Assembly (NCBI RefSeq): GCF_014784055.1
Contig: NZ_CP061813.1
Location: 1,560,001 to 1,624,000, forward strand
DNA: 64,000 nucleotides
Source of the DNA: Polaribacter haliotis
GTDB lineage: Bacteria; Bacteroidota; Bacteroidia; Flavobacteriales; Flavobacteriaceae
Reading direction: 5' to 3'
In this document: piece by piece, positions 29,217 through 36,975 of the stretch
Layout: the number at the start of each line of letters is the position of its first letter
Position numbering within the stretch: position 1 is the first letter of the stretch
Position numbers and translations under genes: made by a program
The notes under the pieces: generated by a model
The model's database searches: none
Seen by the model: only the letters and a program-made list of their open reading frames with translations
What the model was told of the DNA's origin: nothing

Positions 29217-29369
29217 ATGAAAAAACAATTTTTTAAAATTCTTTCCAAGATTAATAAAGCTATCTTACCCTCATTCACTAAGAAAGGTTTAGATATTTCT
29301 AAAGCTACTAAGTTACAACTAGCTATAATTGGCTGGAAAGCTTTTGTAACAAAGAATTCACTTAACTAA
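29217..29369 (+). CDS. Small basic protein of 50 residues, conserved in Flavobacteriaceae
   Basis: Encodes MKKQFFKILSKINKAILPSF followed by a Lys-rich middle and IIGWKAFVTKNSLN. I recall near-identical small proteins in many Flavobacteriaceae, often labelled 'SsrA-binding protein', a label its size cannot support (true SmpB is about 150 residues). The end helix with GWKAFVTKN looks amphipathic. It lies 11 nt before the DUF2007 gene and is probably co-transcribed with it. Confidence 0.75.
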   Translation: MKKQFFKILSKINKAILPSFTKKGLDISKATKLQLAIIGWKAFVTKNSLN

Positions 29370-29380
29370 AAAACACAATT

Positions 29381-29611
29381 ATGAAAGACGAACACATTAC
29401 TATATTTTCTGGATCTTCGATTATAGTTAAAGGACTTCAAATAAGGTTAGAAGATAATAATATAAAGTACCTTATTAAAGATAGGGTTGAGTCTGCAAGA
29501 CTAGGAGGTTTTGGAGAACACAGAACTGCCATTGAATTATTAGTATCGAATAATGATAAAGAAAAAGCGCAACCGATTGTAGATGCTTACAAAGTAGAAA
29601 TAAATTCATAA
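29381..29611 (+). CDS. DUF2007 domain protein
   Basis: 76 residues; the whole protein is one DUF2007 domain, a small ferredoxin-like fold labelled 'putative signal transducing protein' (IFSGSSIIVKGLQIRLEDNN, then a C-terminal ELLVSNNDKEKAQPIV strand-helix). Role unknown; in homologues it is predicted to bind a small molecule or a partner. Cytoplasmic. Confidence 0.88.
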   Translation: MKDEHITIFSGSSIIVKGLQIRLEDNNIKYLIKDRVESARLGGFGEHRTAIELLVSNNDKEKAQPIVDAYKVEINS

Positions 29612-29649
29612 AAAAAGCGAATCTGCTTTCTAATTTCAAAAAACTCTAC

Positions 29650-29657
29650 TATATTTG
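29650..29657 (+). promoter_or_regulatory. tRNA-Arg promoter, -7 element
   Basis: TATATTTG, followed by CACCCGC, identical over 15 nt to the distal rRNA promoter. TTTC (29627-29630) sits 19 bp upstream as a weak -33 element. The leader would be about 8 nt. Confidence 0.7.
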
Positions 29658-29669
29658 CACCCGCAAAAA

Positions 29670-29743
29670 GGCCATGTGGCGCAACTGAATAGCGCACTTG
29701 ATTACGGCTCAAGAGGTTGCAGGTTTGAATCCTGCCATGGTCA
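29670..29743 (+). tRNA. tRNA-Arg, anticodon ACG
   Basis: 74 nt cloverleaf: acceptor GGCCATG pairs with CATGGTC (one G-U), D arm GCGC...GCGC, anticodon stem CTTGA/TCAAG with loop TTACGGC (anticodon ACG), T stem GCAGG/CCTGC with loop TTTGAAT, discriminator A. CCA is not encoded. A34 is expected to be converted to inosine by TadA, reading CGU/CGC/CGA. Confidence 0.97.
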
Positions 29744-29745
29744 CG

Positions 29746-29782
29746 AAAAAAACTCATCTAATTTTAGATGAGTTTTTTTTAT
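29746..29782. terminator. Bidirectional terminator between tRNA-Arg and the HTH gene
   Basis: AAAACTCATCTAA pairs with TTAGATGAGTTTT, with A and T tracts on either side. It ends both converging transcripts. Confidence 0.88.
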
Positions 29783-29785
29783 TTT

Positions 29786-30655
29786 CTATTTTGATAAAAA
29801 TTCTTTAAAATTCCCTTCGAAAAAACGGGGTGGATATTTTAAATTTAATTCTTTTTGCAACAGAATGTCTTCCCAAATAATTTTTAAACCAATTTGTTTA
29901 TTTAATTCATAATTATCATCTCTTTCTGTGTAACCACACATTAAATAAGTTGTTTTCAATTTTTTAAAAAACCGAAAAAATCTACTCATTATATAAAAAA
30001 TAGATTCGTTAGAATCTCCTGTAATATCATATCTATAAAATACAGGAGTTTCTTGTGATTCAATTAATACTAAATCTTTAGCCCTTAAATCTTTATTAGA
30101 AATCTCTCTACTTTTTAATTTCTTATAAATAGACTCTTTAATTGGTAAAACCAAACAATGTCCAGCATAATAACCAGATTTACCAACTGAGATAAAATTT
30201 AATTCTGGCAGAATCTGAACTGCTTTTTTAATTAAATCTGTATTTACGTATGAAGCATCTTTTTTCTGAGTGTCTATAAATTGTTCCAAATATTTTATAT
30301 CATAATCAAAATCTATGGTTCTTACATTTTCTGAAACTAAATCTATTTGATCTAAATACCAACTTAGTTTTGGTAATTCATTAGACTGTTTAGATAGTGC
30401 ATATTTTCTAGTATTAAAATCGTAATAAGTTGGAATTGGTATAGCACCATTTAAATTATGAATTAATTGATATGGCATTAAAGTTGCCAAAACTATATCT
30501 TCTTCTTTTTCGGATTTTACTAAAGTTAAATCTTTTTCCCAACGTTGAATTGTTCTTAAATCTACGTTTACTTTATTTGCAAAAGTTGTTTGCGACAAAT
30601 TATAAAACTTACGATAATCTAAAAAAAGAGTTCCTAAAGAATTGTATATTTTCAT
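29786..30655 (-). CDS. HTH (XRE-type) protein with uncharacterised C-terminal domain
   Basis: 289 residues. The N-terminus (about 5-60) is a helix-turn-helix of the Cro/XRE class (LSQTTFANKVNVDLRTIQRW). The rest is an alpha/beta domain with NFISVGKSGYYAGHCLVLPI and CGYTERDDNYELNKQIGLKI, strand-loop-helix patterns that loosely recall GNAT acetyltransferases or regulatory sensor domains; I cannot name it. Probably a DNA-binding regulator; target unknown. The divergent 79-residue gene at 30768 is its obvious neighbour. Confidence 0.8.
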   Translation of the reverse strand: MKIYNSLGTLFLDYRKFYNLSQTTFANKVNVDLRTIQRWEKDLTLVKSEKEEDIVLATLMPYQLIHNLNGAIPIPTYYDFNTRKYALSKQSNELPKLSWYLDQIDLVSENVRTIDFDYDIKYLEQFIDTQKKDASYVNTDLIKKAVQILPELNFISVGKSGYYAGHCLVLPIKESIYKKLKSREISNKDLRAKDLVLIESQETPVFYRYDITGDSNESIFYIMSRFFRFFKKLKTTYLMCGYTERDDNYELNKQIGLKIIWEDILLQKELNLKYPPRFFEGNFKEFLSK

Positions 30656-30767
30656 TTTTAAATTTAAATAGTAAATATAGCAAAATGAAATTCAACGACA
30701 TTGTATGTCTTACTTTACTTGTAGATTTTGATATAAATTTGCAGCATTAAAAAGTTCAAAAAAAAGA

Positions 30768-31007
30768 ATGCTTTTATACAAATTAAGAGATATTGAAACC
30801 TCTTTAGAAAAGGAACCTCTAAAGAATAAAGATTTATTGGAAGCAATTGTTTCTCTTAAAAGTATTTTTTTAAAATTAAATTTTGAAGTAGAAGAAGTTC
30901 CAGAATATTCTTTTACAAAAATTTTAAAACTATTAGAATCTATAAAAAATTCTACTTTGACAAAAAATGAAGAATTAATTTTAAGATGTATTATAAAAAA
31001 AAAGTAA
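30768..31007 (+). CDS. Small hypothetical protein
   Basis: 79 residues, helical and charged, no signal peptide or membrane segment (MLLYKLRDIETSLEKEPLKN, then leucine-spaced helices). A -7 box TAAATTTG at 30734-30741 gives a leader of about 20 nt and a good terminator follows 40 nt after the stop, so it looks like a genuine small gene. Divergent from the HTH gene. No family recognised. Confidence 0.6.
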   Translation: MLLYKLRDIETSLEKEPLKNKDLLEAIVSLKSIFLKLNFEVEEVPEYSFTKILKLLESIKNSTLTKNEELILRCIIKKK

Positions 31008-31047
31008 TTTAAAACCACTAAAAAAAAGCCCCTTATCCCCCAATTGC

Positions 31048-31077
31048 AAGTCCGTCTTTATTTAAGACGGACTTTTT
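31048..31077 (+). terminator. Terminator after the 79-residue gene
   Basis: AAGTCCGTCTT (31048-31058) pairs with AAGACGGACTT (31064-31074), then T tract. Confidence 0.88.
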
Positions 31078-31086
31078 GCTAAAATT

Positions 31087-31120
31087 AAAAAGACCCTAAG
31101 CAAATGCTTAAGGTCTTTTT
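31087..31120 (-). terminator. Terminator of the PID-CTERM gene
   Basis: AAAAAGACC-TAAGCA pairs with TGCTTA-GGTCTTTTT with one mismatch; strong on the minus strand, also usable on the plus strand. Confidence 0.8.
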
Positions 31121-31147
31121 GTCTAACCAAACTTAGTATTTAAAATA

Positions 31148-31336
31148 CTAACTACTACTATCTTTATATTTTTTTCTAATTCCGTAAACAGCTCCTAATG
31201 CAAGTAAAACCCCAGAAAAACCATCAATTGGCAAACCTGGTGGTGGTGGTGGTGGCATTGGTGGTGGCACAACCTGTGCAAAACCTATAAAAGGAAGCAG
31301 TAATAAAATTACTATTATTATATTTTTTATACTCAT
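31148..31336 (-). CDS. PID-CTERM sorting-signal protein, minimal
   Basis: 62 residues from ATG 31336 (the frame is open to 31381 but the signal peptide MSIKNIIIVILLLLPFIGFA defines the start). After cleavage only about 40 residues remain: a proline stretch (PPPMPPPPPPG), then LPIDG, a membrane helix (FSGVLLALGAVYGI) and a basic tail RKKYKD. This is the PID-CTERM layout, a C-terminal sorting tag of Flavobacteriia analogous to PEP-CTERM/exosortase substrates. There is essentially no cargo domain. No exosortase-like gene lies in the window. Confidence 0.85.
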   Translation of the reverse strand: MSIKNIIIVILLLLPFIGFAQVVPPPMPPPPPPGLPIDGFSGVLLALGAVYGIRKKYKDSSS

Positions 31337-31400
31337 TTGTCTTATTCTCTCTTTTAAGACACATACGTAAAAAAAAGTCACATAGTTTTTTAAAATAAAT

Positions 31401-31425
31401 AAAAACTCAAGATATTTCTTGAGTT
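31401..31425 (-). terminator. Terminator of the prmA-clpS unit
   Basis: ACTCAAGA (31405-31412) pairs with TCTTGAGT (31417-31424); T tract on the minus strand. The stem overlaps the stop codon of the 91-residue gene. Confidence 0.8.
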
Positions 31426-31699
31426 ACTCTATATATTTTCGAAGTGTAATTCTGTGTTCTGGAATACTTTTATCGTATTTTTTTATGAGTGATTCCAGTA
31501 TTTCCGGAGCATTTTTACCAATATCTTTTTTACTAAGGTATTTAGATACATATAAGTTATATTGGTTATTTTCTTTTTCAAAAATTAAAAAATGAGTGTT
31601 ATTTAATTCTGTAAAACTAATTTCATTTCCAGAAAACTCCCCACTTTCATCCTTAAAAAAACTAGAAAATTCGTAATAATCTAAAATATTATCCATCAT
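31424..31699 (-). CDS. Hypothetical protein after clpS
   Basis: 91 residues, acidic, no signal peptide; N-terminal MMDNILDYYEFSSFFKDESG, then short beta strands (THFLIFEKENNQYNLYV) and a C-terminal helix. Its ATG abuts the clpS stop codon (TAG then ATG with no gap), so it is translationally coupled to clpS. No family recognised; a link to ClpAP/N-end-rule substrates is only suggested by position. Confidence 0.75.
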   Translation of the reverse strand: MMDNILDYYEFSSFFKDESGEFSGNEISFTELNNTHFLIFEKENNQYNLYVSKYLSKKDIGKNAPEILESLIKKYDKSIPEHRITLRKYIE

Positions 31700-31975
31700 C
31701 TATACCAATTCTGCAGATAAACCTAATTGCAATAATTTAGAGCATCTTGGCTCTAAATCTTTATATTCTCCAGACTTTACAGTACATTTTCCTTTATAGT
31801 GTACTATAGTTGCACATTGTTCTGCTTGTACTAAAGTATGTTCACAAACATCTATCAAAGAATCTATTACATGATCGAACGTATTTACATCATCGTTATG
31901 TAAGACGATTTCATGTTGAAATGTTTCTTGTTCTATAACATCTACTTCTTCCTGAATTTTTTCTTTTGTACTCAT
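31700..31975 (-). CDS. clpS: ATP-dependent Clp protease adaptor ClpS
   Basis: 91 residues from MSTKEKIQEE; the upstream in-frame ATG at 32029 would start inside prmA and is rejected. The conserved ClpS signature is present: VLHNDDVNTFDHVIDSLIDV, and later AEQCATIVHYKGKC in place of the usual histidine-rich A-x-x-I-x-x-x-V-H-x-x-G segment. ClpS delivers N-degron substrates to ClpA/ClpC. It lies 23 nt after prmA. Confidence 0.93.
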   Translation of the reverse strand: MSTKEKIQEEVDVIEQETFQHEIVLHNDDVNTFDHVIDSLIDVCEHTLVQAEQCATIVHYKGKCTVKSGEYKDLEPRCSKLLQLGLSAELV

Positions 31976-31998
31976 ACTGCAAAAATAAAAAATATTAT

Positions 31999-32835
31999 TT
32001 ACTCTTTTATGTATTTTAACGCAACCCAATTATTACGCTCTATAAATGTGTCTAAATTTAAACCGTATTTAGAAACTTCTGCATCTATAATAGGAATATC
32101 TTCTTGATAAAAACCACTCAACAACAAAATTCCTTTATCATTTAAACAGTTTGTATAAATCGTTATATCCATCAACAAAATATTTCTATTGATGTTTGCT
32201 ATAATAACATCATATTTTTTATTGATTAACAAAGAAGAATCTCCTTCATAAACGCAAATGTTACTACAATTATTACGTTCGACATTTTCTAATGAGTTTT
32301 CGTAACACCAATTATCAATATCTATAGCATCTAAAGGTTTTGCTCCCCTCATTTCAGCAAAAATTGCTAAAATTCCAGTTCCACAACCCATATCTAATAC
32401 TTTTTTATCTTTTAATTCTAACTGTAATAAATGCTGAATCATCATGTGAGTAGTTTCATGATGTCCTGTTCCAAAACTCATTTTTGGCTCAATTACAATA
32501 TCGTATTTTAAATTAGGATTCTCATGAAAAGGAGCACGAATACTTACCAAATCGTCAACCTGAATTGCTTCAAAATTCTTTTCCCATTCTGCATTCCAAT
32601 TAGTTTGTTCCACTTCATTTTTATTGAATTCTATAGAAAACTCCTCTGAATTCAACACAAAAATAGATGCTAAAATTTCTGCATGCCAATCCGTTTTTTG
32701 AATGTATGCAGTAACTCCAGTATCTGTTTCCACAAAACTTTCGAAACCTACATTCCCTAATTCTGCAATTAAAATTTCAGTAGCAGGTTCTTTCGGATTT
32801 ACTGTAAAATTGTACTCTATATATATATTGTCCAT
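31999..32835 (-). CDS. prmA: Ribosomal protein L11 methyltransferase
   Basis: 278 residues from MDNIYIEYNFTV (ATG 32835). The frame extends to 32880, but that start lies inside a terminator hairpin and lacks homology. The SAM-binding motif I is VLDMGCGTGILAIFA; post-motif IANINRNILL matches the N-x-x-x NPP-like site in PrmA; the N-terminal substrate domain is present. Trimethylates L11 at several residues. Its start codon is only 18 nt after the tpiA terminator stem, so expression probably depends on read-through or a promoter I could not find. Confidence 0.93.
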   Translation of the reverse strand: MDNIYIEYNFTVNPKEPATEILIAELGNVGFESFVETDTGVTAYIQKTDWHAEILASIFVLNSEEFSIEFNKNEVEQTNWNAEWEKNFEAIQVDDLVSIRAPFHENPNLKYDIVIEPKMSFGTGHHETTHMMIQHLLQLELKDKKVLDMGCGTGILAIFAEMRGAKPLDAIDIDNWCYENSLENVERNNCSNICVYEGDSSLLINKKYDVIIANINRNILLMDITIYTNCLNDKGILLLSGFYQEDIPIIDAEVSKYGLNLDTFIERNNWVALKYIKE

Positions 32836-32842
32836 AATTGTT

Positions 32843-32880
32843 TCAAAAAAAAATGCATCGAGATTAAAATCTCGATGCAA
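32843..32880 (-). terminator. Terminator between tpiA and prmA
   Basis: TGCATCGAGATT pairs with AATCTCGATGCA (32854-32879), with nine T on the minus strand straight after. A textbook rho-independent terminator, placed directly before the prmA start codon. Confidence 0.88.
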
Positions 32881-32910
32881 ATTTATTGTTTTCTTTTGAT
32901 TCTATAACTA

Positions 32911-33669
32911 CTAAATAGCTGCAATAATTGCTGTAAAATCATCTACATGTAAAGCAGCTCCACCAATTAAACCTCCATCTACATCTGGCTTAGAGAAAAT
33001 CTCTTCAGCATTTGTTGGCTTTACACTTCCGCCATATAATATAGAAACTTTGTCTGCTACTTTTTCGTTATATTTTTTCTCGATAATACTTCTAATAAAA
33101 GCGTGCATTTCTTGTGCTTGTTCTGGACTTGCAGTTTCTCCTGTTCCAATTGCCCAAACTGGTTCGTAAGCTAAAATAATGCTTTTCCAATCTTTCGCTT
33201 CTAAATGAAATAATGCATTTTTAAGTTGACTTTCTACCACTGCAAAATGATTGTCTGATTTTCTATCTTCTAACAATTCTCCAAAACAGAAAATTGTTTC
33301 CATTCCTTTTTCTAAAACTGTATTTACTTTTTCTGCTAATTTCTCGTCTGTTTCTCCAAAATAAGTTCTTCTTTCTGAGTGTCCTAAAATAACAGTTTCT
33401 ACACCAATTGCTTTTAACATATCTCCAGAAATCTCTCCAGTATAAGCTCCATTAGTAGCTTGATGCATATTTTGTGCAACCACTTCAATTTTAGATTTTT
33501 TTGCTTTTTTAACTGCAGATGAAAGGTTTACAAATGTTGGCGATACAATTACTCTTGTATTTTTAAGAGACATTTTTTTAATTGATTTTTTTAAACTTTT
33601 AATCAATTTATTACTTTGCTCTTTATCATTATTCATCTTCCAGTTTCCTGCTACAATCTTAGTTCTCAT
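32911..33669 (-). CDS. tpiA: Triosephosphate isomerase
   Basis: 252 residues. Interconverts dihydroxyacetone phosphate and glyceraldehyde-3-phosphate. Motifs: VAGNWKMNND (Asn/Lys), VILGHSERR (catalytic His), AYEPVWAIGTG (catalytic Glu) and LYGGSVKP plus GGLIGGAAL for phosphate binding. The normal neighbours tpiA-prmA-clpS are in the usual order. Ends at a strong terminator. Confidence 0.98.
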   Translation of the reverse strand: MRTKIVAGNWKMNNDKEQSNKLIKSLKKSIKKMSLKNTRVIVSPTFVNLSSAVKKAKKSKIEVVAQNMHQATNGAYTGEISGDMLKAIGVETVILGHSERRTYFGETDEKLAEKVNTVLEKGMETIFCFGELLEDRKSDNHFAVVESQLKNALFHLEAKDWKSIILAYEPVWAIGTGETASPEQAQEMHAFIRSIIEKKYNEKVADKVSILYGGSVKPTNAEEIFSKPDVDGGLIGGAALHVDDFTAIIAAI

Positions 33670-33788
33670 AAATATAAATTTGGTTCTTTTTACAGAAGTT
33701 TGTTATTAAATTCTAAGTGGTAAATTTAAGAAATCATCTTTAAAATATTTCAGGAAATAGAAATAGTTACTAAAACGATTTATAAGCG

Positions 33789-34274
33789 TTATTTTAGAGC
33801 TTCTATAATGTCTAAATCTGCAGCATTTGTCGCTTTAAAAAGTTTAATTTTTCCTTGTTCGTCAATTACTAAATATCTGGGAATCCAACCTAAGTTTAAA
33901 AAATTTACGAATTCGCCATCTTTCATCCCTTTTGGTAAGTTATAATGTTCTCCTTTTATATTAAACCTTGTAATTCCGTTTTTCCACGCTCTTTTACTTT
34001 TATCTATTGACAAAAATAAAAAAACTACCTCTGGATATTCTTTTTGAAGATTCTTAACACTTGGTAATCCCTTTATACAATCTCCACACCAAGAAGCCCA
34101 AACATCAATTAAAATCTTTTTGCCTTTATATTTATCAAGGATTTCTTCAATAGAAATTTGTTTGTCAGATAAAGAATATGCTTTGTCGTTTAACGCTATT
34201 TCAGAAAATTTCGTAGGTTTTTCGAAAGTACAACTGGTTACTAAAATTATAAATATTAGAACTATTTTTTTCAT
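33789..34274 (-). CDS. TlpA-type thioredoxin-like lipoprotein
   Basis: 161 residues; signal peptide with lipobox (IILVTSC) then a thioredoxin fold with the redox motif WASWCGDC and cis-Pro segment GWIPRYLVID. A membrane-anchored periplasmic thiol-disulfide reductase. Transcribed towards tpiA, 119 nt upstream of it. Confidence 0.92.
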   Translation of the reverse strand: MKKIVLIFIILVTSCTFEKPTKFSEIALNDKAYSLSDKQISIEEILDKYKGKKILIDVWASWCGDCIKGLPSVKNLQKEYPEVVFLFLSIDKSKRAWKNGITRFNIKGEHYNLPKGMKDGEFVNFLNLGWIPRYLVIDEQGKIKLFKATNAADLDIIEALK

Positions 34275-34373
34275 TATTGAATTAGAATTAATTAAAAAAT
34301 TTGTCTTCTTTGCCTTAAAAAACTTACAAATTAAAATCTAAATTAAGTATTTTTGTGGAACTTTATAAAAATT

Positions 34374-35186
34374 ATGACCACACAAGAATTAGTAGCTCAG
34401 ATTAAAAAGAAGAAATCTTTTTTATGCATTGGTTTAGATGTAGATTTAGATAAAATTCCACCTCACTTATTAAAAGAGGAAGATCCTGTTTTCGCTTTTA
34501 ACAAAGCGATTATAGATGCAACTCACCATCTTTGTGTTTCTTACAAACCAAATACTGCTTTTTACGAAGCATATGGTTTAAAAGGTTGGAAATCTTTAGA
34601 AAAAACTATTAATTATCTAAATGAAAATTATCCAGGAATTTTTACAATTGCAGATGCAAAACGTGGTGATATTGGAAATACCTCAACCATGTATGCAAAA
34701 GCTTTTTTCGAAGATTTAGCATTCGATTCTGTAACAGTTGCTCCATATATGGGTAAAGATTCTGTGGAGCCTTTTCTTGCTTTTGAAGATAAACATACCA
34801 TTATGTTAGCCTTAACTTCTAATGAAGGTGCCTTCGATTTTCAAACAAAACAAATTAATGATAAGGAATTATACAAACATGTTTTAGAAACTTCTAAATC
34901 TTGGAAAAATTTTGAAAACTTAATGTATGTTGTTGGCGCTACAAAAGCAGAGTATTTTACTGAAATCCGTAAAATTGTTCCAAATTCATTCTTATTAGTT
35001 CCTGGTGTTGGGGCTCAAGGAGGAAATTTACAAGATGTGTGTAAATATGGCTTATCAGAAAATATTGGTTTATTAATAAACTCTTCAAGAGGTATTATTT
35101 ATGCTTCTAATAAAACTGATTTTGCTGAAGCAGCAGCTAAAAAAGCATTAGAATTACAAGTTCAAATGGCAGATATTTTAAGTTAA
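34374..35186 (+). CDS. pyrF: Orotidine 5'-phosphate decarboxylase
   Basis: 270 residues from MTTQELVAQ. The type 2 (longer) OMP decarboxylase: [27 protein letters not shown], catalytic [10 protein letters not shown] and PGVGAQGG. Last step of UMP synthesis. TATTTTTG at 34348-34355 is a -7 box lying over the alternative ATG at 34353, so 34374 is the start. Followed after 4 nt by a metal-receptor-like gene. Confidence 0.95.
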   Translation: MTTQELVAQIKKKKSFLCIGLDVDLDKIPPHLLKEEDPVFAFNKAIIDATHHLCVSYKPNTAFYEAYGLKGWKSLEKTINYLNENYPGIFTIADAKRGDIGNTSTMYAKAFFEDLAFDSVTVAPYMGKDSVEPFLAFEDKHTIMLALTSNEGAFDFQTKQINDKELYKHVLETSKSWKNFENLMYVVGATKAEYFTEIRKIVPNSFLLVPGVGAQGGNLQDVCKYGLSENIGLLINSSRGIIYASNKTDFAEAAAKKALELQVQMADILS

Positions 35187-35190
35187 TTTA

Positions 35191-35973
35191 ATGATATTCA
35201 AAGACCAAATAAATACTGTTTTTGAATTAAAAAAAACGCCCAAACGAATTATTTCTTTAGTGCCAAGCCAAACTGAATTATTAGTTGATTTAGGTTTGAA
35301 AGATTCCATTGTTGGTCTTACTAAATTCTGTGTACATCCTAATCATTTCATAAAAACTAAAACAATTGTTGGTGGTACAAAAACTATAAATATTGATAAA
35401 ATTAAGGCGTTAAAACCCGATATTATACTTTGTAACAAGGAAGAAAACACCAAAGAAATTGTTGAAATCTGTCAACAAATTGCTCCAACTCATGTTTCAG
35501 ATATTTACACAATTAGCGATTCTATTGAAGTAATTAAACAATATGGAAATATTTTTTCAAAAGAAAAAGAAGCCCAAAGTTTAGTCTTAAAACTAACTGT
35601 AATTATTGAAGATTTTAATCAGTTTATAGAAAACAAACCCACTTTAAAAATTATTTATTTCATTTGGAAAAATCCTTGGATGATTGCTGGAAATAATACA
35701 TTTATTAATTATTTACTAGCTTTAAATAAATTTGAAAATGTGTATAAAAATCTATCAAGATATCCAGAGGTTGCACTAGAAAATTTAAAAAAATCTGATT
35801 TAATTCTACTCTCTTCTGAACCATATCCTTTTAAAGAGAATAATATTAAAGAAATTGAAGGACATTCTAAAAATGCTAAAATTATTTTAGTGGATGGCGA
35901 ATATTTTTCTTGGTATGGAAGTAGACTCTTAAAATCTTTTGATTATTTTAAAGAATTAAGAAACAGCATATAA
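35191..35973 (+). CDS. Helical backbone metal receptor (BtuF-like), no signal peptide
   Basis: 260 residues resembling periplasmic cobalamin/iron-siderophore binding proteins: RIISLVPSQTELLVDLGL, LKPDIILCNKEENTKEIVE, a long helix, then KNPWMIAGNNTFINYLL. Unlike a true BtuF there is no signal peptide, so the protein appears cytoplasmic unless the start is wrong; no upstream in-frame extension encodes one because pyrF ends 4 nt before. Translation is likely coupled to pyrF. Ligand unknown. Its last 18 nt overlap the convergent gene at 35956. Confidence 0.82.
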   Translation: MIFKDQINTVFELKKTPKRIISLVPSQTELLVDLGLKDSIVGLTKFCVHPNHFIKTKTIVGGTKTINIDKIKALKPDIILCNKEENTKEIVEICQQIAPTHVSDIYTISDSIEVIKQYGNIFSKEKEAQSLVLKLTVIIEDFNQFIENKPTLKIIYFIWKNPWMIAGNNTFINYLLALNKFENVYKNLSRYPEVALENLKKSDLILLSSEPYPFKENNIKEIEGHSKNAKIILVDGEYFSWYGSRLLKSFDYFKELRNSI

Positions 35974-36153
35974 GACTTCTCTATCCAAATAACTAACTCT
36001 GTTGATTTTATCTAACACCTTCATCGCTTTAAAAGCAGCAAAATCGCTTTTAGGTTCATCTATATATTTATAGTCGTTAGATTTCTCTAAAAGCTTGTAG
36101 TACCTATCTTCCAGGTGCTTTCTATAGGTTTGTAGTTGGTTAATTCGTGACAT
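35956..36153 (-). CDS. Small conserved hypothetical protein
   Basis: 65 residues (MSRINQLQTYRKHLEDRYYK, then FAAFKAMKVLDKINRVSYLD), helical and charged. I recall close relatives in other Flavobacteriaceae with the same YYKLLEKSNDYKYIDE core, which supports a real gene. Its 3' end overlaps the convergent metal-receptor gene by 18 nt. Function unknown. Confidence 0.78.
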   Translation of the reverse strand: MSRINQLQTYRKHLEDRYYKLLEKSNDYKYIDEPKSDFAAFKAMKVLDKINRVSYLDREVLYAVS

Positions 36154-36213
36154 TATTTTCTTTTTGGGGACTTAAATATAACGAATAAATCCTTTAAAAG
36201 AAAAATAACCTTA

Positions 36214-36924
36214 TTATTTATTGTCTTGCAATGCAAATACTTGTCTTAAAAGAGCTGTATTTCTTAAACCAACTTTTTCTCGGATTCCTTTTTCTTCTAC
36301 TGCTATCATTGTAAAAACTCCTTTTAAAGCTTCTTCTGTAACATATTGCGTTAAATCTGGGTTTACTTTACTAACAAAAGGAATAGAATTATAACGAGTA
36401 ATTAAATTGTTCCAAATTTTATCTGCACCAACTTTAGAAAAAGATTTATCTATAACTGGGCTAAAACTTGCAAATAAATTATCTGAAGTTTTGCCTTTTA
36501 AATAAGAAGTTGCGGCATTTTGGTCTCCTAATAAAATATTTTTAGCATCATTAAAAGATATTTCTTTTACAGCATTTACAAAAATTGGAGTTGCTGTTTT
36601 TACAGCATCTTCAGCAGCTCTATTTAACACCTTAATCCCTTCGTCTGCCAAATTGCCTAAACCAATTTTACGTAAACCTTTATCTACAGCTTGTAATTCT
36701 TGAGGCAACAAAATTTTAACCAACTCGTTTTTATAAAAACCATTTTGAGAGGTTAATTTCGAAACCTGATTTTTAATTCCATTATCCAAAGCTTGTCTTA
36801 ACCCATTCCCTATTTGAGCTTGACTTAAACCTCCACCATTTGGTAAATTATTTACAACATTTTGTAACTCTGCACATCCTGCAAAATTAATTGCTACGAA
36901 TAAAACTAAAATTCTCTTTATCAT
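36214..36924 (-). CDS. DUF4197 lipoprotein
   Basis: 236 residues; signal peptide with lipobox (AINFAGC), then an all-helical DUF4197 domain: LRQALDNGIKNQVSKL, KILLPQELQAVDKGLRKIG, LNRAAEDAV and FNDAKNILLGDQNAATSYLK. Exported and lipid-anchored; function unknown. Confidence 0.92.
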   Translation of the reverse strand: MIKRILVLFVAINFAGCAELQNVVNNLPNGGGLSQAQIGNGLRQALDNGIKNQVSKLTSQNGFYKNELVKILLPQELQAVDKGLRKIGLGNLADEGIKVLNRAAEDAVKTATPIFVNAVKEISFNDAKNILLGDQNAATSYLKGKTSDNLFASFSPVIDKSFSKVGADKIWNNLITRYNSIPFVSKVNPDLTQYVTEEALKGVFTMIAVEEKGIREKVGLRNTALLRQVFALQDNK

Positions 36925-36975
36925 TTTTTATAAATTATCTATTTATTGGAAACTTTTATTCTTTAAAAGTCACTT

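Noticed and set aside
31200..31260. Proline-coding GGTGGT run as a microsatellite or CRISPR-like repeat
   Set aside because: It is the reading frame of the PID-CTERM proline stretch on the minus strand.
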